From Georgenia sp. M64 (GTDB lineage Bacteria > Actinomycetota > Actinomycetes > Actinomycetales > Actinomycetaceae): a DNA stretch of 64,000 nt. A program made the translations under genes and the position numbers. Position 1 is the stretch's first letter. Each line of letters opens with the position of its first letter. A model generated the notes under the pieces. That model ran no database searches, was not told the origin of the DNA, and was given only the letters and a program-made list of their open reading frames with translations. The stretch spans positions 868,001-932,000 of the forward strand of contig NZ_CP145809.1 of the NCBI RefSeq assembly GCF_038049925.1, given 5' to 3'. Shown in pieces: positions 52,214-60,854 of the stretch.

Positions 52214-53226
52214 TGCCGGCCCGCTGGCGACGGCTCTCCCTCGGCTCGGTCCTGGCGCGGCTGACGGCGATCGGCGACGCGGACTCAGGCGACGTGGGCG
52301 ACCCCGGCGCCGCCACGCCCGTCGGCGGGGCCATGCCCGTCGACGGGGCCATGCCCGTCGGCGCTGCCGGCCTGACGGCCCCGACCGGTCGCGGGTCCGC
52401 CCCCTCGCCGGTCGACCCGGTGGCGGCGCGCGACGGCGTACCCGTCACCCTGGGCGGCGCGCCCGTACGGCAGGTCGACCCGACGACCTGCGGCTCCGCC
52501 GTCCTGCTCATGCTCGCCGCCACCGGTGACCCGGCCCTGGCGGCCTGGCTCGAGGACGGCCGGCTGCCGCACGGGATCGCCCCGCACCGGGTGCCGCCGG
52601 AGATCCCGCCCACGCTGCTCACCGGGCCGCTGGGCCCGGGTGCCGCGGCGCGCCGGATCGGGGCCGCCCAGACGCGGATCAAGGAGCGGACCTCGGCCCG
52701 GGCGGTCGGCAAGCTGTCCTGGCCCGCCTCCTACGGCACACCGCCGTGGACGGCCGCGCGCGAGGCCCGCTTCCCCGGGGTGCGGTACCACAGCCGTCCC
52801 CTGGACGACACCTCGGCGCAGGCGGCCGCGCTGCTCGCCCGTGCGCACGCCGCGACCGTGGCCGGGATCCCCGTCCCGCTGTACACCGGGGGAGACCTGG
52901 GCGCCGGGCCGGCGACCGCGGTGCCGCGCCACGTCGTCCTCGCCGTCCCGCCCCCGCCCGGCCCCGGCCGCGGGTACGACGAGCACGGCCGCCCCGTCCT
53001 GCACCTGTACGAGCCCTCCAGCGCCCGCGTCTACCGCCTGCTCGTCGCCGAGCTCCTCGGCCGCACCGAGCGATCGCGTGCCCTCGGCGGCTGGACGCAC
53101 GTCGCCTGGGTGCTGCTCCCGACCACCGACGGCGCCGTGGCGGCGGGGTCCGCCGACCTTGCGTCCGCCGACCCCGCGGGCCAGGGTGGACGTGCAGGGT
53201 CCCACCGAGCCGAGGAGGAGTCATGA
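52213..53226 (+). CDS. Unknown protein with C39-like Cys-His pattern
   Basis: 337 residues. The first 75 residues are low-complexity. From residue 84, VRQVDPTTCGSAVLLMLAATGDP has Cys93 in the setting of a papain/C39-like nucleophile; RHVVLAV supplies His240 and LHLYEPSSARVY an acidic residue (Glu267), in the order Cys-His-Asp/Glu. Other clear blocks are YGTPPWTAAREARFPGVRY, GIPVPLYTGGDLG and GGWTHVAWVLLP. I recall similar unnamed proteins in other actinobacteria but know no function. No signal peptide is evident. It starts within the deoA stop (TGATG) and overlaps the acidic gene downstream, so it belongs to the nucleoside salvage operon. Confidence 0.75.
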   Translation: MPARWRRLSLGSVLARLTAIGDADSGDVGDPGAATPVGGAMPVDGAMPVGAAGLTAPTGRGSAPSPVDPVAARDGVPVTLGGAPVRQVDPTTCGSAVLLMLAATGDPALAAWLEDGRLPHGIAPHRVPPEIPPTLLTGPLGPGAAARRIGAAQTRIKERTSARAVGKLSWPASYGTPPWTAAREARFPGVRYHSRPLDDTSAQAAALLARAHAATVAGIPVPLYTGGDLGAGPATAVPRHVVLAVPPPPGPGRGYDEHGRPVLHLYEPSSARVYRLLVAELLGRTERSRALGGWTHVAWVLLPTTDGAVAAGSADLASADPAGQGGRAGSHRAEEES

Positions 53227-53447
53227 GCACCGAGCGCGCCGACGACGTCGAGCACGACCCGGACATCGACGGCCAGGAGCACGTCGTCGACACCGACCCG
53301 GCCCGCGCCCCGGAGGAGTACGCCCCGGAGGTCGAGGTCGACGAGCCCACCCGGGAGGCGGAGCCCGCCGACGTGGCGGAGCAGCTCATCGAGGTGCCCG
53401 TGCCCGAGGACGAGGAGAGCGACGCCGCGGAGCCCGCGGAGTACTGA
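53223..53447 (+). CDS. Small, very acidic protein
   Basis: 74 residues, roughly two fifths Asp and Glu, no Cys, Trp or Lys and few hydrophobic residues, so probably disordered. ATG overlaps the stop of the C39-like gene (ATGA), with GAGGAG just upstream. It may be a partner, inhibitor or substrate of the upstream protein (inference from coupling only). Confidence 0.65.
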   Translation: MSTERADDVEHDPDIDGQEHVVDTDPARAPEEYAPEVEVDEPTREAEPADVAEQLIEVPVPEDEESDAAEPAEY

Positions 53448-53456
53448 CCGGGCCGT

Positions 53457-53462
53457 TAGGCT
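53457..53462 (+). promoter_or_regulatory. -10 box TAGGCT upstream of deoC
   Basis: TAGGCT lies directly before a hairpin in the leader of deoC. Confidence 0.45.
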
Positions 53463-53468
53463 GGTCCG

Positions 53469-53495
53469 CCGGGCCGCCCGCCGAGGGCGGCCCGG
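53469..53495 (+). terminator. Hairpin in the deoC leader
   Basis: CCGGGCCGCCC (53469-53479), loop GCCGA, GGGCGGCCCGG (53485-53495): a perfect 11-pair stem. It may terminate the upstream operon or attenuate deoC. Confidence 0.55.
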
Positions 53496-53532
53496 CCAGC
53501 ACCGGGCCCGCGCCCGCACCGAAGGAGAGACG

Positions 53533-54192
53533 ATGAGCCCCACCCGCACCGAGGTCGCCCGCATGGTCGACCACACCCTGCTCAAGCCGGAGGCCACGGA
53601 GCAGGACGTCGCCGCGCTCGTGGCGCAGGCCCGCGAGCTCGGGGCCTACTCGGTGTGCGTCTCGCCCAGCATGCTCCCGCTCACCGGCACCGGGGAGGTC
53701 AAGGTCGCGACCGTGTGCGGCTTCCCCTCCGGCGCCCACCACGCCGACGTCAAGGCCGCGGAGGCCGCCCGGTCCGTCGCCGACGGCGCCGACGAGATCG
53801 ACATGGTCGTCAACCTGGCCCTGGCCACGACCGGACGCTACGACGACGTGCGCGGCGAGATCGCCGCCGTCCGTGCCGCCGCGCCCGCCCCGGTCGTCCT
53901 CAAGGTCATCATCGAGTCCGCGGCGCTGACCGACGACCAGGTCGTCGCGGTGTGCGAGGCGGCGGAGGCCGCCGGCGCCGACTTCGTCAAGACCTCCACC
54001 GGGTTCCACCCCGCCGGCGGGGCCAGCGCGCACGCGGTGGCGCTCATGGCCCGCACGGTGGGCGGACGCCTCGGCGTCAAGGCCTCCGGCGGCATCCGCA
54101 CCACCGAGGCGGCCCTGGAGATGATCGCCGCGGGGGCGACCCGCCTGGGCCTGTCCGGGACCGGCGCCGTCCTGGACGGACTCTCCGACTGA
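53533..54192 (+). CDS. deoC: Deoxyribose-phosphate aldolase
   Basis: 219 residues, class I aldolase. [27 protein letters not shown], the Schiff-base Lys in DFVKTSTGF and the proton-relay Lys in VKASGGIRT. Splits deoxyribose 5-phosphate from nucleoside salvage into acetaldehyde and glyceraldehyde 3-phosphate. GAAGGAGAG precedes the ATG, as at deoA. Confidence 0.97.
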   Translation: MSPTRTEVARMVDHTLLKPEATEQDVAALVAQARELGAYSVCVSPSMLPLTGTGEVKVATVCGFPSGAHHADVKAAEAARSVADGADEIDMVVNLALATTGRYDDVRGEIAAVRAAAPAPVVLKVIIESAALTDDQVVAVCEAAEAAGADFVKTSTGFHPAGGASAHAVALMARTVGGRLGVKASGGIRTTEAALEMIAAGATRLGLSGTGAVLDGLSD

Positions 54193-54263
54193 GCCCGCCG
54201 GGCTCCCCGACCACCACGAACCACGACGAGCCGACGGCTCGGCGCCGACAGGACGGAACTGCC

Positions 54264-55031
54264 TTGGCCCTGCTGGACGGCAAGACCCTGCTCGTCACCG
54301 GAGTGCTCACGGAGGGCTCGATCGCCTTCCACGTGGCGCGGCTCGCGCAGGAGCAGGGCGCCGAGGTCGTCCTGACGTCCTTCGGACGCCAGCTCCGGCT
54401 CACCCAGGCGATCGCCCGGCGGCTGCCGGCCGCCGCCCCCGTGGTCGAGCTCGACGTCACCTCCGACGACGACCTCGCAGCGCTCGCAGCGAGGGTGGGG
54501 GAGCACACCGACCACCTGGACGGCGTCGTGCACTCCATCGGCTTCGCGCCGCAGTCGGTGCTCGGCGGCAACTTCCTCGCGGCGCAGTGGCCGGACGTGG
54601 CGACGGCGCTCCAGGTCTCGGCCTTCTCGCTCAAGGCGCTGGCCGCCGCCGCGCAGCCGATGCTCGGCCGGGGCTCCTCGATCGTCGGGCTGACCCTCGA
54701 CGCGACCGTCGCCTGGCCCGTCTACGACTGGATGGGGGTGGCGAAGGCGGCCCTGGAGTCCACCGCCCGCTACCTCGCCCGGGACCTCGGCCCGGACGGC
54801 ATCCGGGTCAACCTGGTCTCCGCCGGGCCCGTGCGCACCAAGGCCGCGACCTCGATCCCCGGCTTCGAGACCCTCGAGGGCGGCTGGGACGCGCGCGCCC
54901 CGCTGGGCTGGGACGTCGCCGACGCCGAGCCGACGGCCCGCGCCGTCGCGGCCCTGCTCTCCGACTGGTTCCCGGCGACCACCGGCGAGATCGTCCACGT
55001 CGACGGCGGCGTGCACGCGATGGGCGTCTGA
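54264..55031 (+). CDS. fabI: Enoyl-[acyl-carrier-protein] reductase (NADH)
   Basis: 255 residues, short-chain dehydrogenase fold of the FabI/InhA type. LLDGKTLLVTGVLTEGSIAF gives the NAD site, HSIGFAPQS follows, and YDWMGVAKAALES holds the Tyr-x6-Lys catalytic pair. Last step of each fatty-acid elongation round; target of isoniazid/triclosan-type inhibitors in relatives. The most likely start is TTG 54264, with AGGACGG upstream; no ATG or GTG fits the conserved N-terminus. Unlike mycobacteria, no fabG precedes it. Confidence 0.94.
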   Translation: MALLDGKTLLVTGVLTEGSIAFHVARLAQEQGAEVVLTSFGRQLRLTQAIARRLPAAAPVVELDVTSDDDLAALAARVGEHTDHLDGVVHSIGFAPQSVLGGNFLAAQWPDVATALQVSAFSLKALAAAAQPMLGRGSSIVGLTLDATVAWPVYDWMGVAKAALESTARYLARDLGPDGIRVNLVSAGPVRTKAATSIPGFETLEGGWDARAPLGWDVADAEPTARAVAALLSDWFPATTGEIVHVDGGVHAMGV

Positions 55032-55093
55032 GGGGCTCCACCACCGCCGCCGGGGGCGAGAGTCCCGGACCGCGGCGGGAACCCCGCGCCCGC

Positions 55094-55120
55094 CGCCGGC
55101 CCGCCCGGGCGGGCGCCGGC
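55094..55120 (+). terminator. Hairpin terminator after fabI
   Basis: CCCGCCCGGGCGGG is a perfect palindrome, extended outward by GCCGGC on each side with one bulge. Confidence 0.5.
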
Positions 55121-55155
55121 CCGCGCGCGGGCGGGCGCGGGCCCCCGCCCGGTCC

Positions 55156-55161
55156 TAGCAT
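55156..55161 (+). promoter_or_regulatory. -10 box TAGCAT of the leaderless PAP2 gene
   Basis: TAGCAT, six bases, then GTG 55168. Confidence 0.5.
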
Positions 55162-55167
55162 TCGTCC

Positions 55168-55852
55168 GTGGTCCTGCCTCGATCCCGCACCCGCAGGCTG
55201 CTGCGCGCGGTGGCGTTCGCGGTGGGCCTGACGATCCCCGTGGCCGTGCTCGCCTACCTCGTCCGCGCGCAGGCGAGCCCGGTCGTGGACCTCGACCACA
55301 CCTCCGTGGCCGCCGGCACTGCGCTGACGCGCGCAGAGCCCGCCCTCCACTCCGTGCTGCTCGCCTGGCAGCTCGCCCTGCAGGCGCGCTGGGTGAACCT
55401 CGCGGTGACGGTGCTGTGCCTCTGGGTGTGGCGCCGGCACGGTCTGCGCACCCGGGGCGACGTGGGCGTTCGTCACGCTCATGGTGGCGTGGGGACTGAA
55501 CCTCGTGGTCAAGGAGGCCGTCCAGCGGGCCCGACCGGTCGTGGCGGACTCCGTCGTGCACGCGCCCGGGTTCAGCTTCCCGTCCGGTCACGCCATGAAC
55601 ACCGCCGTCGCCGGGTTCGTGGTGACCGCCCTGCTGTGGCCGCTGCTCGGCCGGGGGGGCCGCGTCGGCGTCCTCGCCGGCGTGAGCGCCGTCGTGGTGA
55701 TCACCGGGGTCGACCGGGTCATGCTGGGTGCGCACTACCCCTCCGACGTCGTGGCCGGGATCCTCCTCGGTGGCGCGACGGCCGGGGGCTCCCTGCTCGG
55801 CTACCTCGGGTGGAACCCCGCGCACCCCGCGGACCTGCCCGAAGGGACCTGA
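55168..55852 (+). pseudogene. PAP2-family phosphatase with a one-base frameshift
   Basis: The N-terminal part reads in one frame from GTG 55168 to about 55457 (membrane helices, ...LCLWVWRRHGLRTR). The catalytic part reads in the next frame, with GATWAFVTLMVAWGLN then KEAVQRARP (K-x6-RP), FPSGHAMNT (PSGH) and RVMLGAHYPSD (R-x5-H-x3-D), ending at 55852. The break falls at CCCGGGGC (55451-55458); losing one G restores a single 228-residue phosphatase. All active-site motifs are intact, so this is either a recent mutation, a phase-variable run or a sequencing error. Directly followed by a second PAP2 gene. Confidence 0.8.
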
Positions 55853-55854
55853 CG

Positions 55855-56583
55855 ATGGGATCTCTGCGCCGCTGGGAGGACGACCCGAGCCGGCCGACCC
55901 CCGGGCGGGCCCTGGCGGACCTCGGTCGCCGCGCCCTCGCGCCGGCCGTGCCGCTGTGGGGCCTCGTCGTCGGGACGGGGCTCCTGATCGTCGGACCGTT
56001 GGACTCGCTGCCCGAGGAGGAGGCGGTCAACGAGGCCCTCGCGGCCGGGCGCACCCCCTCGCTGGACGCCGTCACCTCCGTGCTGTCCAACATCGGCGCG
56101 ACCCTGTTCATCGTCAGCGCCTGCCTCGTGGCGATGGCCACGCTGTGGTGGCGCACCCGGCAGTGGTGGTTCGCCGTCGTGCCCGGGATCGCGGTCGCGC
56201 TGCAGGCCGCAGTGTTCGTCACGGCAGCGGCCGTCGTCGGCCGGGAGAGACCCGACGTCGACCACCTCGACGAGGCCCCGCCGACGTCGAGCTTCCCCAG
56301 CGGTCACACCGGTGCCTCGACGGCCTTCTACCTCACCATGGCGATGCTGGCCCAGCGCATCCGGCGCCCCGTGCTGCGCCGGGTGGCGACGGCGGTCTGC
56401 ATCCTCGTCCCGTTCCTCGTGGCGACGGCCCGGCTGTACCGCGGCATGCACAGCCCGACCGACGTCGTCGTCGGCATGCTCAACGGGATCGTCTGCGCGC
56501 TCCTGGGCTGGCACTACCTGCGCCGCGAGGAGGACGGGCGAAGGCGTCAGACCCGCGCGTACCGGGCCCGGCCGAAGGAGTAG
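55855..56583 (+). CDS. PAP2-family membrane phosphatase
   Basis: 242 residues, about six membrane helices. PSGH motif in SSFPSGHTGASTAF and the third motif ATARLYRGMHSPTDVVVG (Arg-x5-His-x3-Asp). The first motif is shorter (VVGRERPDVDH). Likely dephosphorylates lipid phosphates such as phosphatidic acid or undecaprenyl pyrophosphate. Two bases after the frameshifted paralogue, so an operon of two. Its 3' end overlaps the end of the convergent DUF1206 gene by 37 bases. Confidence 0.9.
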   Translation: MGSLRRWEDDPSRPTPGRALADLGRRALAPAVPLWGLVVGTGLLIVGPLDSLPEEEAVNEALAAGRTPSLDAVTSVLSNIGATLFIVSACLVAMATLWWRTRQWWFAVVPGIAVALQAAVFVTAAAVVGRERPDVDHLDEAPPTSSFPSGHTGASTAFYLTMAMLAQRIRRPVLRRVATAVCILVPFLVATARLYRGMHSPTDVVVGMLNGIVCALLGWHYLRREEDGRRRQTRAYRARPKE

Positions 56584-57326
56584 ACGCCGTACGCCGCCAG
56601 GCCGAGCGCGACCGCGGTGAGCAGCGCCTGACCGAACGGCACGCCCTGGAGCGACCGCAGCGCGCCGTCGAGCCCCGCGGCCCGATCCGGGTCGGCCGTG
56701 ACCGCGGCGGCGACGAAGAGCGCGCCGACGATGCCCAGGGCGACCCCCTTGGCGACGTACCCCACGCGGCCGGCACGGACCAGCCACGTCCCGGGGTTCT
56801 CGCGGAGGTCTCGGAGGAACTTCGCCTTCCAGCCCTTGACCACGTGGTACGCCCCGACGGCGAGCACCCCGATCCCGACCACGGCCACGAGCACCCGGCC
56901 GAAGGGCTGGGCCATCAGGGAGGCGGTGAAGCTCTCGGTCTGGCCGGCGCCCGACGAGGACGTCCCCCGCAGCACCGACACGCCGGTCCAGGCCAGGGCC
57001 AGGTAGAGGACGGCCTTGCCGGCGCTCTTGACGCGCGACCCGGTGTCGCCGCGGGCCACCGCCTCGGCGACCTGCCAGAGGGCGAGCAGGACGAAGCCGG
57101 CGACGACGACCCACAGCAGTGCCGAGCCGACCGGGCTCTTGGCGAGCTGCGTCATGGCACCGGTCTGGTCGGAGGAGCCGCTGGAGCCGCCCCAGGCGAT
57201 CTGGAGCGCCAGCCAGGCCACCAGGAGATGGATGAGGCCGCTCGCCGCGTACCCCAGGCGTGCCCCGGTCTCGAGCATCGGGTGGTCACCGGCCTGGGCG
57301 GCGGTGCCTCGTACCGTCTCGTTCAT
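56547..57326 (-). CDS. DUF1206 membrane protein
   Basis: 259 residues with six membrane helices arranged as three repeats of a two-helix DUF1206 unit (GARLGYAASGLIHLLVAWLA; GSRVKSAGKAVLYLALAWTG; AGRVGYVAKGVALGIVGALF). Function unknown. ATG 57326 follows CACAGT by six bases, a weak leaderless pattern. The stop lies inside the last codons of the convergent PAP2 gene. Confidence 0.9.
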   Translation of the reverse strand: MNETVRGTAAQAGDHPMLETGARLGYAASGLIHLLVAWLALQIAWGGSSGSSDQTGAMTQLAKSPVGSALLWVVVAGFVLLALWQVAEAVARGDTGSRVKSAGKAVLYLALAWTGVSVLRGTSSSGAGQTESFTASLMAQPFGRVLVAVVGIGVLAVGAYHVVKGWKAKFLRDLRENPGTWLVRAGRVGYVAKGVALGIVGALFVAAAVTADPDRAAGLDGALRSLQGVPFGQALLTAVALGLAAYGVYSFGRARYARV

Positions 57327-57550
57327 GAGGACACTGTGGCACCGCGTCGGCCACGGCGCGCGTCCGGAGGCGTGCCTTCTCTCCTCGTCGACGCCCACCG
57401 CGGCTGCGCCGAGGCCCTTGCCCGCCTCCCGTCGAGGGCGACGCCACCGCTCCGACGTCACCACCGGTGTGACCAGCACCGACGCGTCCGACCGGACCAA
57501 GGTCCCGGGGGTGGGTGACCTCCCTCCCCGCACACTGGCCGGGTCAGAAG

Positions 57551-57567
57551 TTACGGTGCCGTAGGTT
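57551..57567. promoter_or_regulatory. Palindrome TACGG-TG-CCGTA upstream of the monooxygenase gene
   Basis: TTACGGTGCCGTAGG at 57551-57565 holds a perfect five-base inverted repeat and overlaps the possible -10 boxes TACGGT (57553-57558) and TAGGTT (57562-57567). Similar palindromes serve TetR-family lipid regulators in actinobacteria; the regulator here is unknown. Confidence 0.45.
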
Positions 57568-57581
57568 TCGGAGAGTCCCCC

Positions 57582-59036
57582 ATGCTCGTGCAACCGGACG
57601 ACGGCGCTGCTCCGCGTGGGCCGGGCCCCACCCTGCCCACGATCATCCAGGGCGGCATGGGGGTGGCGGTGTCCTCGTGGCGGCTGGCCCGGGCGGTCTC
57701 GCTCACCGGCCAGCTGGGCGTGGTCTCGGGCACCGCCCTCGACGTCGTGGTCGCCCGCCGGCTGCAGGACGGCGACGACGGCGGCCACGTGCGCCGGGCC
57801 CTGGCGCACTTCCCGGTGCCGGCCGTCGCCGAGCGGGTCCTCGCCAGGCACTACCGGCCGGGCGGCCGCGCTCCGGGACGGCCCTACGTCCCTGTGCCGA
57901 AGGTCAGTGCCCGACCGACGACGACCGCCCTCGAGCTGTCGGTGGTGGCCAACTTCGCCGAGGTGTGGCTCGCGAAGGAGGGCCACGACGGCGTCGTCGG
58001 CATCAACTTCCTCGAGAAGATCCAGATGGCCACGCCGAGCGCCGCGTACGGGGCGATGCTCGCCGGTGTGGACTACGTCCTCATGGGGGCCGGGATCCCC
58101 ACCGAGATCCCGCGCCTGCTCGACGCCCTGGCGCGGCACGAGCCTGCGTCGATCGCCCTGCACGTCGAGGGCGCCGGCCGGAGGTACTCCGTCGGCCTGG
58201 ACCCGCAGGCGCTGACCGGGGGCGGCCTGGCACCGCTGCGGCGACCGCGTTTTCTGGCGATCATCTCCGCGCACGTCCTCGCCACGCATCTGGCGCGCGA
58301 GGACGCGACGCGACCCGACGGCTTCGTCGTCGAGGGACCGCGTGCGGGCGGCCACAACGCCCCGCCGCGGGGCCGGCTGGTGCTCGACGACGACGGCCAG
58401 CCCGTCTTCGGGCCCCGCGACGAGGCGGACCTGGCCAGGATCGCCGCCGTCGGCCTGCCGTTCTGGCTCGCCGGGGGCTACAGCTCACCCGAGCTCGTCG
58501 CCAAGGCCCGGGCGGCCGGCGCCGCGGGGGTCCAGGTCGGCTCGATCTTCGCGCTCTCCGCCGAGTCCGGGCTGCGGCCCGTACTCCGTGAACAGATGCT
58601 CACGGCCCTCGCCGAGGACCGGCTCGAGGTGCGGACCGACCCGCACGCCTCGCCCACGAGCTTCCCGTTCAAGGTCGTCTCGCTGCCCGGCACGCTCTCC
58701 CAGCCGCAGGTCTACGAGGCCCGGCCGCGGCTGTGCGACGTGAGCCACCTGCGGGTGCCCTACGAGCGCGAGCCCGGCGTCCTGGGCTACCGCTGCCCGG
58801 CCGAGCCGGTGGACATCTACGTCGGCAAGGGCGGGTCGGTGGAGGACACGGTCGGGCGCAAGTGCCTGTGCAACGCCCTCCTCGCCGACGTCGGCCTCGG
58901 ACAGACCCGCCGCGACGGCTACGAGGAGGACTCCCTGGTGACCCTGGGCACGGACCTCGACGGGGCGGCCGCACTGGTCGCGGCCGAGCCGGCCGGGTGG
59001 AGCGCGGCCCGCGCCGTCGAGTACCTCCTGGACTGA
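57582..59036 (+). CDS. Nitronate monooxygenase-like FMN protein
   Basis: 484 residues, TIM-barrel FMN enzyme of the NMO/PfaD group. TIIQGGMGVAVSSWRLARAVS near the N-terminus, INFLEKIQMATPSAAYGAMLAGVDYV, VVEGPRAGGHNAPPRG (His region), and the phosphate loop AGAAGVQVGSIFAL. It is longer than classic 2-nitropropane dioxygenases (about 320-370) owing to a Cys-containing C-terminal domain (GYRCPAEP, GRKCLCNALLADVG), so it may act in lipid or polyketide reduction rather than on nitronates. GGAGAG lies before the ATG. Confidence 0.85.
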   Translation: MLVQPDDGAAPRGPGPTLPTIIQGGMGVAVSSWRLARAVSLTGQLGVVSGTALDVVVARRLQDGDDGGHVRRALAHFPVPAVAERVLARHYRPGGRAPGRPYVPVPKVSARPTTTALELSVVANFAEVWLAKEGHDGVVGINFLEKIQMATPSAAYGAMLAGVDYVLMGAGIPTEIPRLLDALARHEPASIALHVEGAGRRYSVGLDPQALTGGGLAPLRRPRFLAIISAHVLATHLAREDATRPDGFVVEGPRAGGHNAPPRGRLVLDDDGQPVFGPRDEADLARIAAVGLPFWLAGGYSSPELVAKARAAGAAGVQVGSIFALSAESGLRPVLREQMLTALAEDRLEVRTDPHASPTSFPFKVVSLPGTLSQPQVYEARPRLCDVSHLRVPYEREPGVLGYRCPAEPVDIYVGKGGSVEDTVGRKCLCNALLADVGLGQTRRDGYEEDSLVTLGTDLDGAAALVAAEPAGWSAARAVEYLLD

Positions 59037-59118
59037 CCCCCGGGGACGCCGGCGGCCCGCTGAGAGCCGGCCTCCCGTCGCCTCGGTGCGGCCCTCGGGC
59101 GGGGCGCCCGCTGGACCG

Positions 59119-60810
59119 TCAGAGGCCGACCGCGGCCGCCACGTCGGCCCGCAGGAGCGCCATCCGCTCGCGGGCGTCCCGGCGGGCGCGAGCGACGTCG
59201 GTCCCGGCGCGCACCTCGCTCACGACCTCGAGGTAGCACTTGAGCTTCGGCTCCGTGCCGGACGGTCGCACGATCACCCGGTCGCCGGCGGCCGTGAGGT
59301 AGACGAGCGCGTCCGTCGCGGGCAGCTCGGGCGAGCCCTGCGCCAGGTCGGTGGTGGTCGTGACCGGCGAGCCCGCCAGCGTGGCGGGGGCGGCGGCCCG
59401 AAGCCTCGCCATGGCGCCGGCGATGAGGCCGAGGTCGGCCACGCGGAAGGAGAGCTGGTCGCTCAGGTGCAGCCCGTGCCGGCGCGCCAGGTCGTCCAGC
59501 GCTCCCGGGACGTCCCCGCCGTGGTCGCGCAGCTGGGCCACGAGGTAGGCCAGCCGCACGGCGGCGGTGATGCCGTCCTTGTCGCGCACGGCAGCAGGGT
59601 CCACGCAGAAGCCGATCGCCTCCTCGTAGCCGAACACCAGGCCCTCCGTGCGGGCGATCCACTTGAACCCCGTCAGGGTCGTGCGGTGCTCGAGGCCGTG
59701 CGCGGCCGCGATGCGGGCCAGCTGGCGGGAGGAGACCACGGAGCTGGCGAGCACGCCGTGGCCGCCCAGCGCGGCGACCGCCGCGCTCTGCTCGCCGAGG
59801 AGGGAGCCGATCTCGTCACCGGTGAGCTGGCGCCACCCGCCCGCGACGGAGTCGTCGGGCACCGCCATCGTGCACCGGTCGGCGTCGGGGTCGGTGGCCA
59901 GGACGACGTCGGCCTCGACCCGCCGGGCCAGGGCGACGGCGAGGTCGAGGGCGCCGGGCTCCTCGGGGTTGGGGAAGGCGACGGTGGGGAAGTCCGGGTC
60001 GGGCTCGGCCTGCTCGGGCACGGGGTGGACGTCGGTGAACCCGGCGCGGGCGAGCGCCTCGAGGGTGGTGCGCGAGCCGACCCCGTGCATCGACGTCAGG
60101 ACGATCCGCAGGCCGCGGGTGTGCCCGGCGGGGACGAGCGAGGCGGCCCGGGCGAGGTAGGCCTCGTGGACCTGCGGGCCGAGCACCTCCCACCCGCTCT
60201 CGGCCCGGGGCACGTCCAGGGCGGGCGGCGCCGCGGCGATGCGGGCGGCGATCTCGCCGTCGGCGGGCGGGACGATCTGGACGCCCTGCCCGGCGCCGGT
60301 GGCGGCGCGGCCCCCGAGGTAGACCTTGTACCCGTTGTCGCGAGGCGGGTTGTGGGAGGCGGTGACCATGACCCCGGCGTCGGTGCCGAGGTGGCGCACC
60401 GCGAACGCGAGCACCGGCGTGGGCAAGGGCCCGGGCAGGAGCAGGGCGGTGCCGCCGGCGGCGGTGACCACCGCCGCGGTGTCGACGGCGAACTCGGCCG
60501 AGCCGTGGCGGGCGTCGTATCCCACGACCACCCGGAAGCCGGCGCCGACCTGCTCGGCCAGGTAGGCGCTCAGCCCTGCCGCCGCGCGGATGACGACCGC
60601 GCGGTTCATCCGGTGCGGACCGGCGCCGATCTCACCGCGCAGCCCCGCCGTGCCGAACTCCAGCGGTCCGGAGAACCGGTCGTCCAGGTCGGCGGCTGCC
60701 TCGTCCGAGCCCCCCGTGGCTCGCTCCAGCAGGTCCGTGAGCTCGCGGCGGGTCGCCGGGTCCGGGTCGGCCTCGACCCACGCTCGGACCTGCTCGGGGG
60801 TGACGTTCAC
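59119..60810 (-). CDS. pmmB: Phosphoglucomutase / phosphomannomutase
   Basis: 563 residues, alpha-D-phosphohexomutase family. Phosphoserine loop TASHNPPRDNGYKVY, metal loop DPDADRC, sugar loop GYEEAIGF and phosphate loop RPSGTEPKLK. Preferred substrate (glucose or mannose phosphate, or ribose/deoxyribose 1-phosphate) is not clear; next to deoD, as mycobacterial pmmB is, it could also handle pentose phosphates from nucleoside breakdown. GTG 60810 with AGAGGAG seven bases upstream. Confidence 0.94.
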   Translation of the reverse strand: MNVTPEQVRAWVEADPDPATRRELTDLLERATGGSDEAAADLDDRFSGPLEFGTAGLRGEIGAGPHRMNRAVVIRAAAGLSAYLAEQVGAGFRVVVGYDARHGSAEFAVDTAAVVTAAGGTALLLPGPLPTPVLAFAVRHLGTDAGVMVTASHNPPRDNGYKVYLGGRAATGAGQGVQIVPPADGEIAARIAAAPPALDVPRAESGWEVLGPQVHEAYLARAASLVPAGHTRGLRIVLTSMHGVGSRTTLEALARAGFTDVHPVPEQAEPDPDFPTVAFPNPEEPGALDLAVALARRVEADVVLATDPDADRCTMAVPDDSVAGGWRQLTGDEIGSLLGEQSAAVAALGGHGVLASSVVSSRQLARIAAAHGLEHRTTLTGFKWIARTEGLVFGYEEAIGFCVDPAAVRDKDGITAAVRLAYLVAQLRDHGGDVPGALDDLARRHGLHLSDQLSFRVADLGLIAGAMARLRAAAPATLAGSPVTTTTDLAQGSPELPATDALVYLTAAGDRVIVRPSGTEPKLKCYLEVVSEVRAGTDVARARRDARERMALLRADVAAAVGL

Positions 60811-60854
60811 GGTGGTGCTCCTCTCGTGGGCGCGGGCACGCCCCGCGCGGCTGC

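Noticed and set aside
55168-56583. 471-residue fusion of two phosphatases
   Set aside because: The middle part is out of frame with the PAP2 motifs; two separate genes with a frameshift in the first explain the sequence better.
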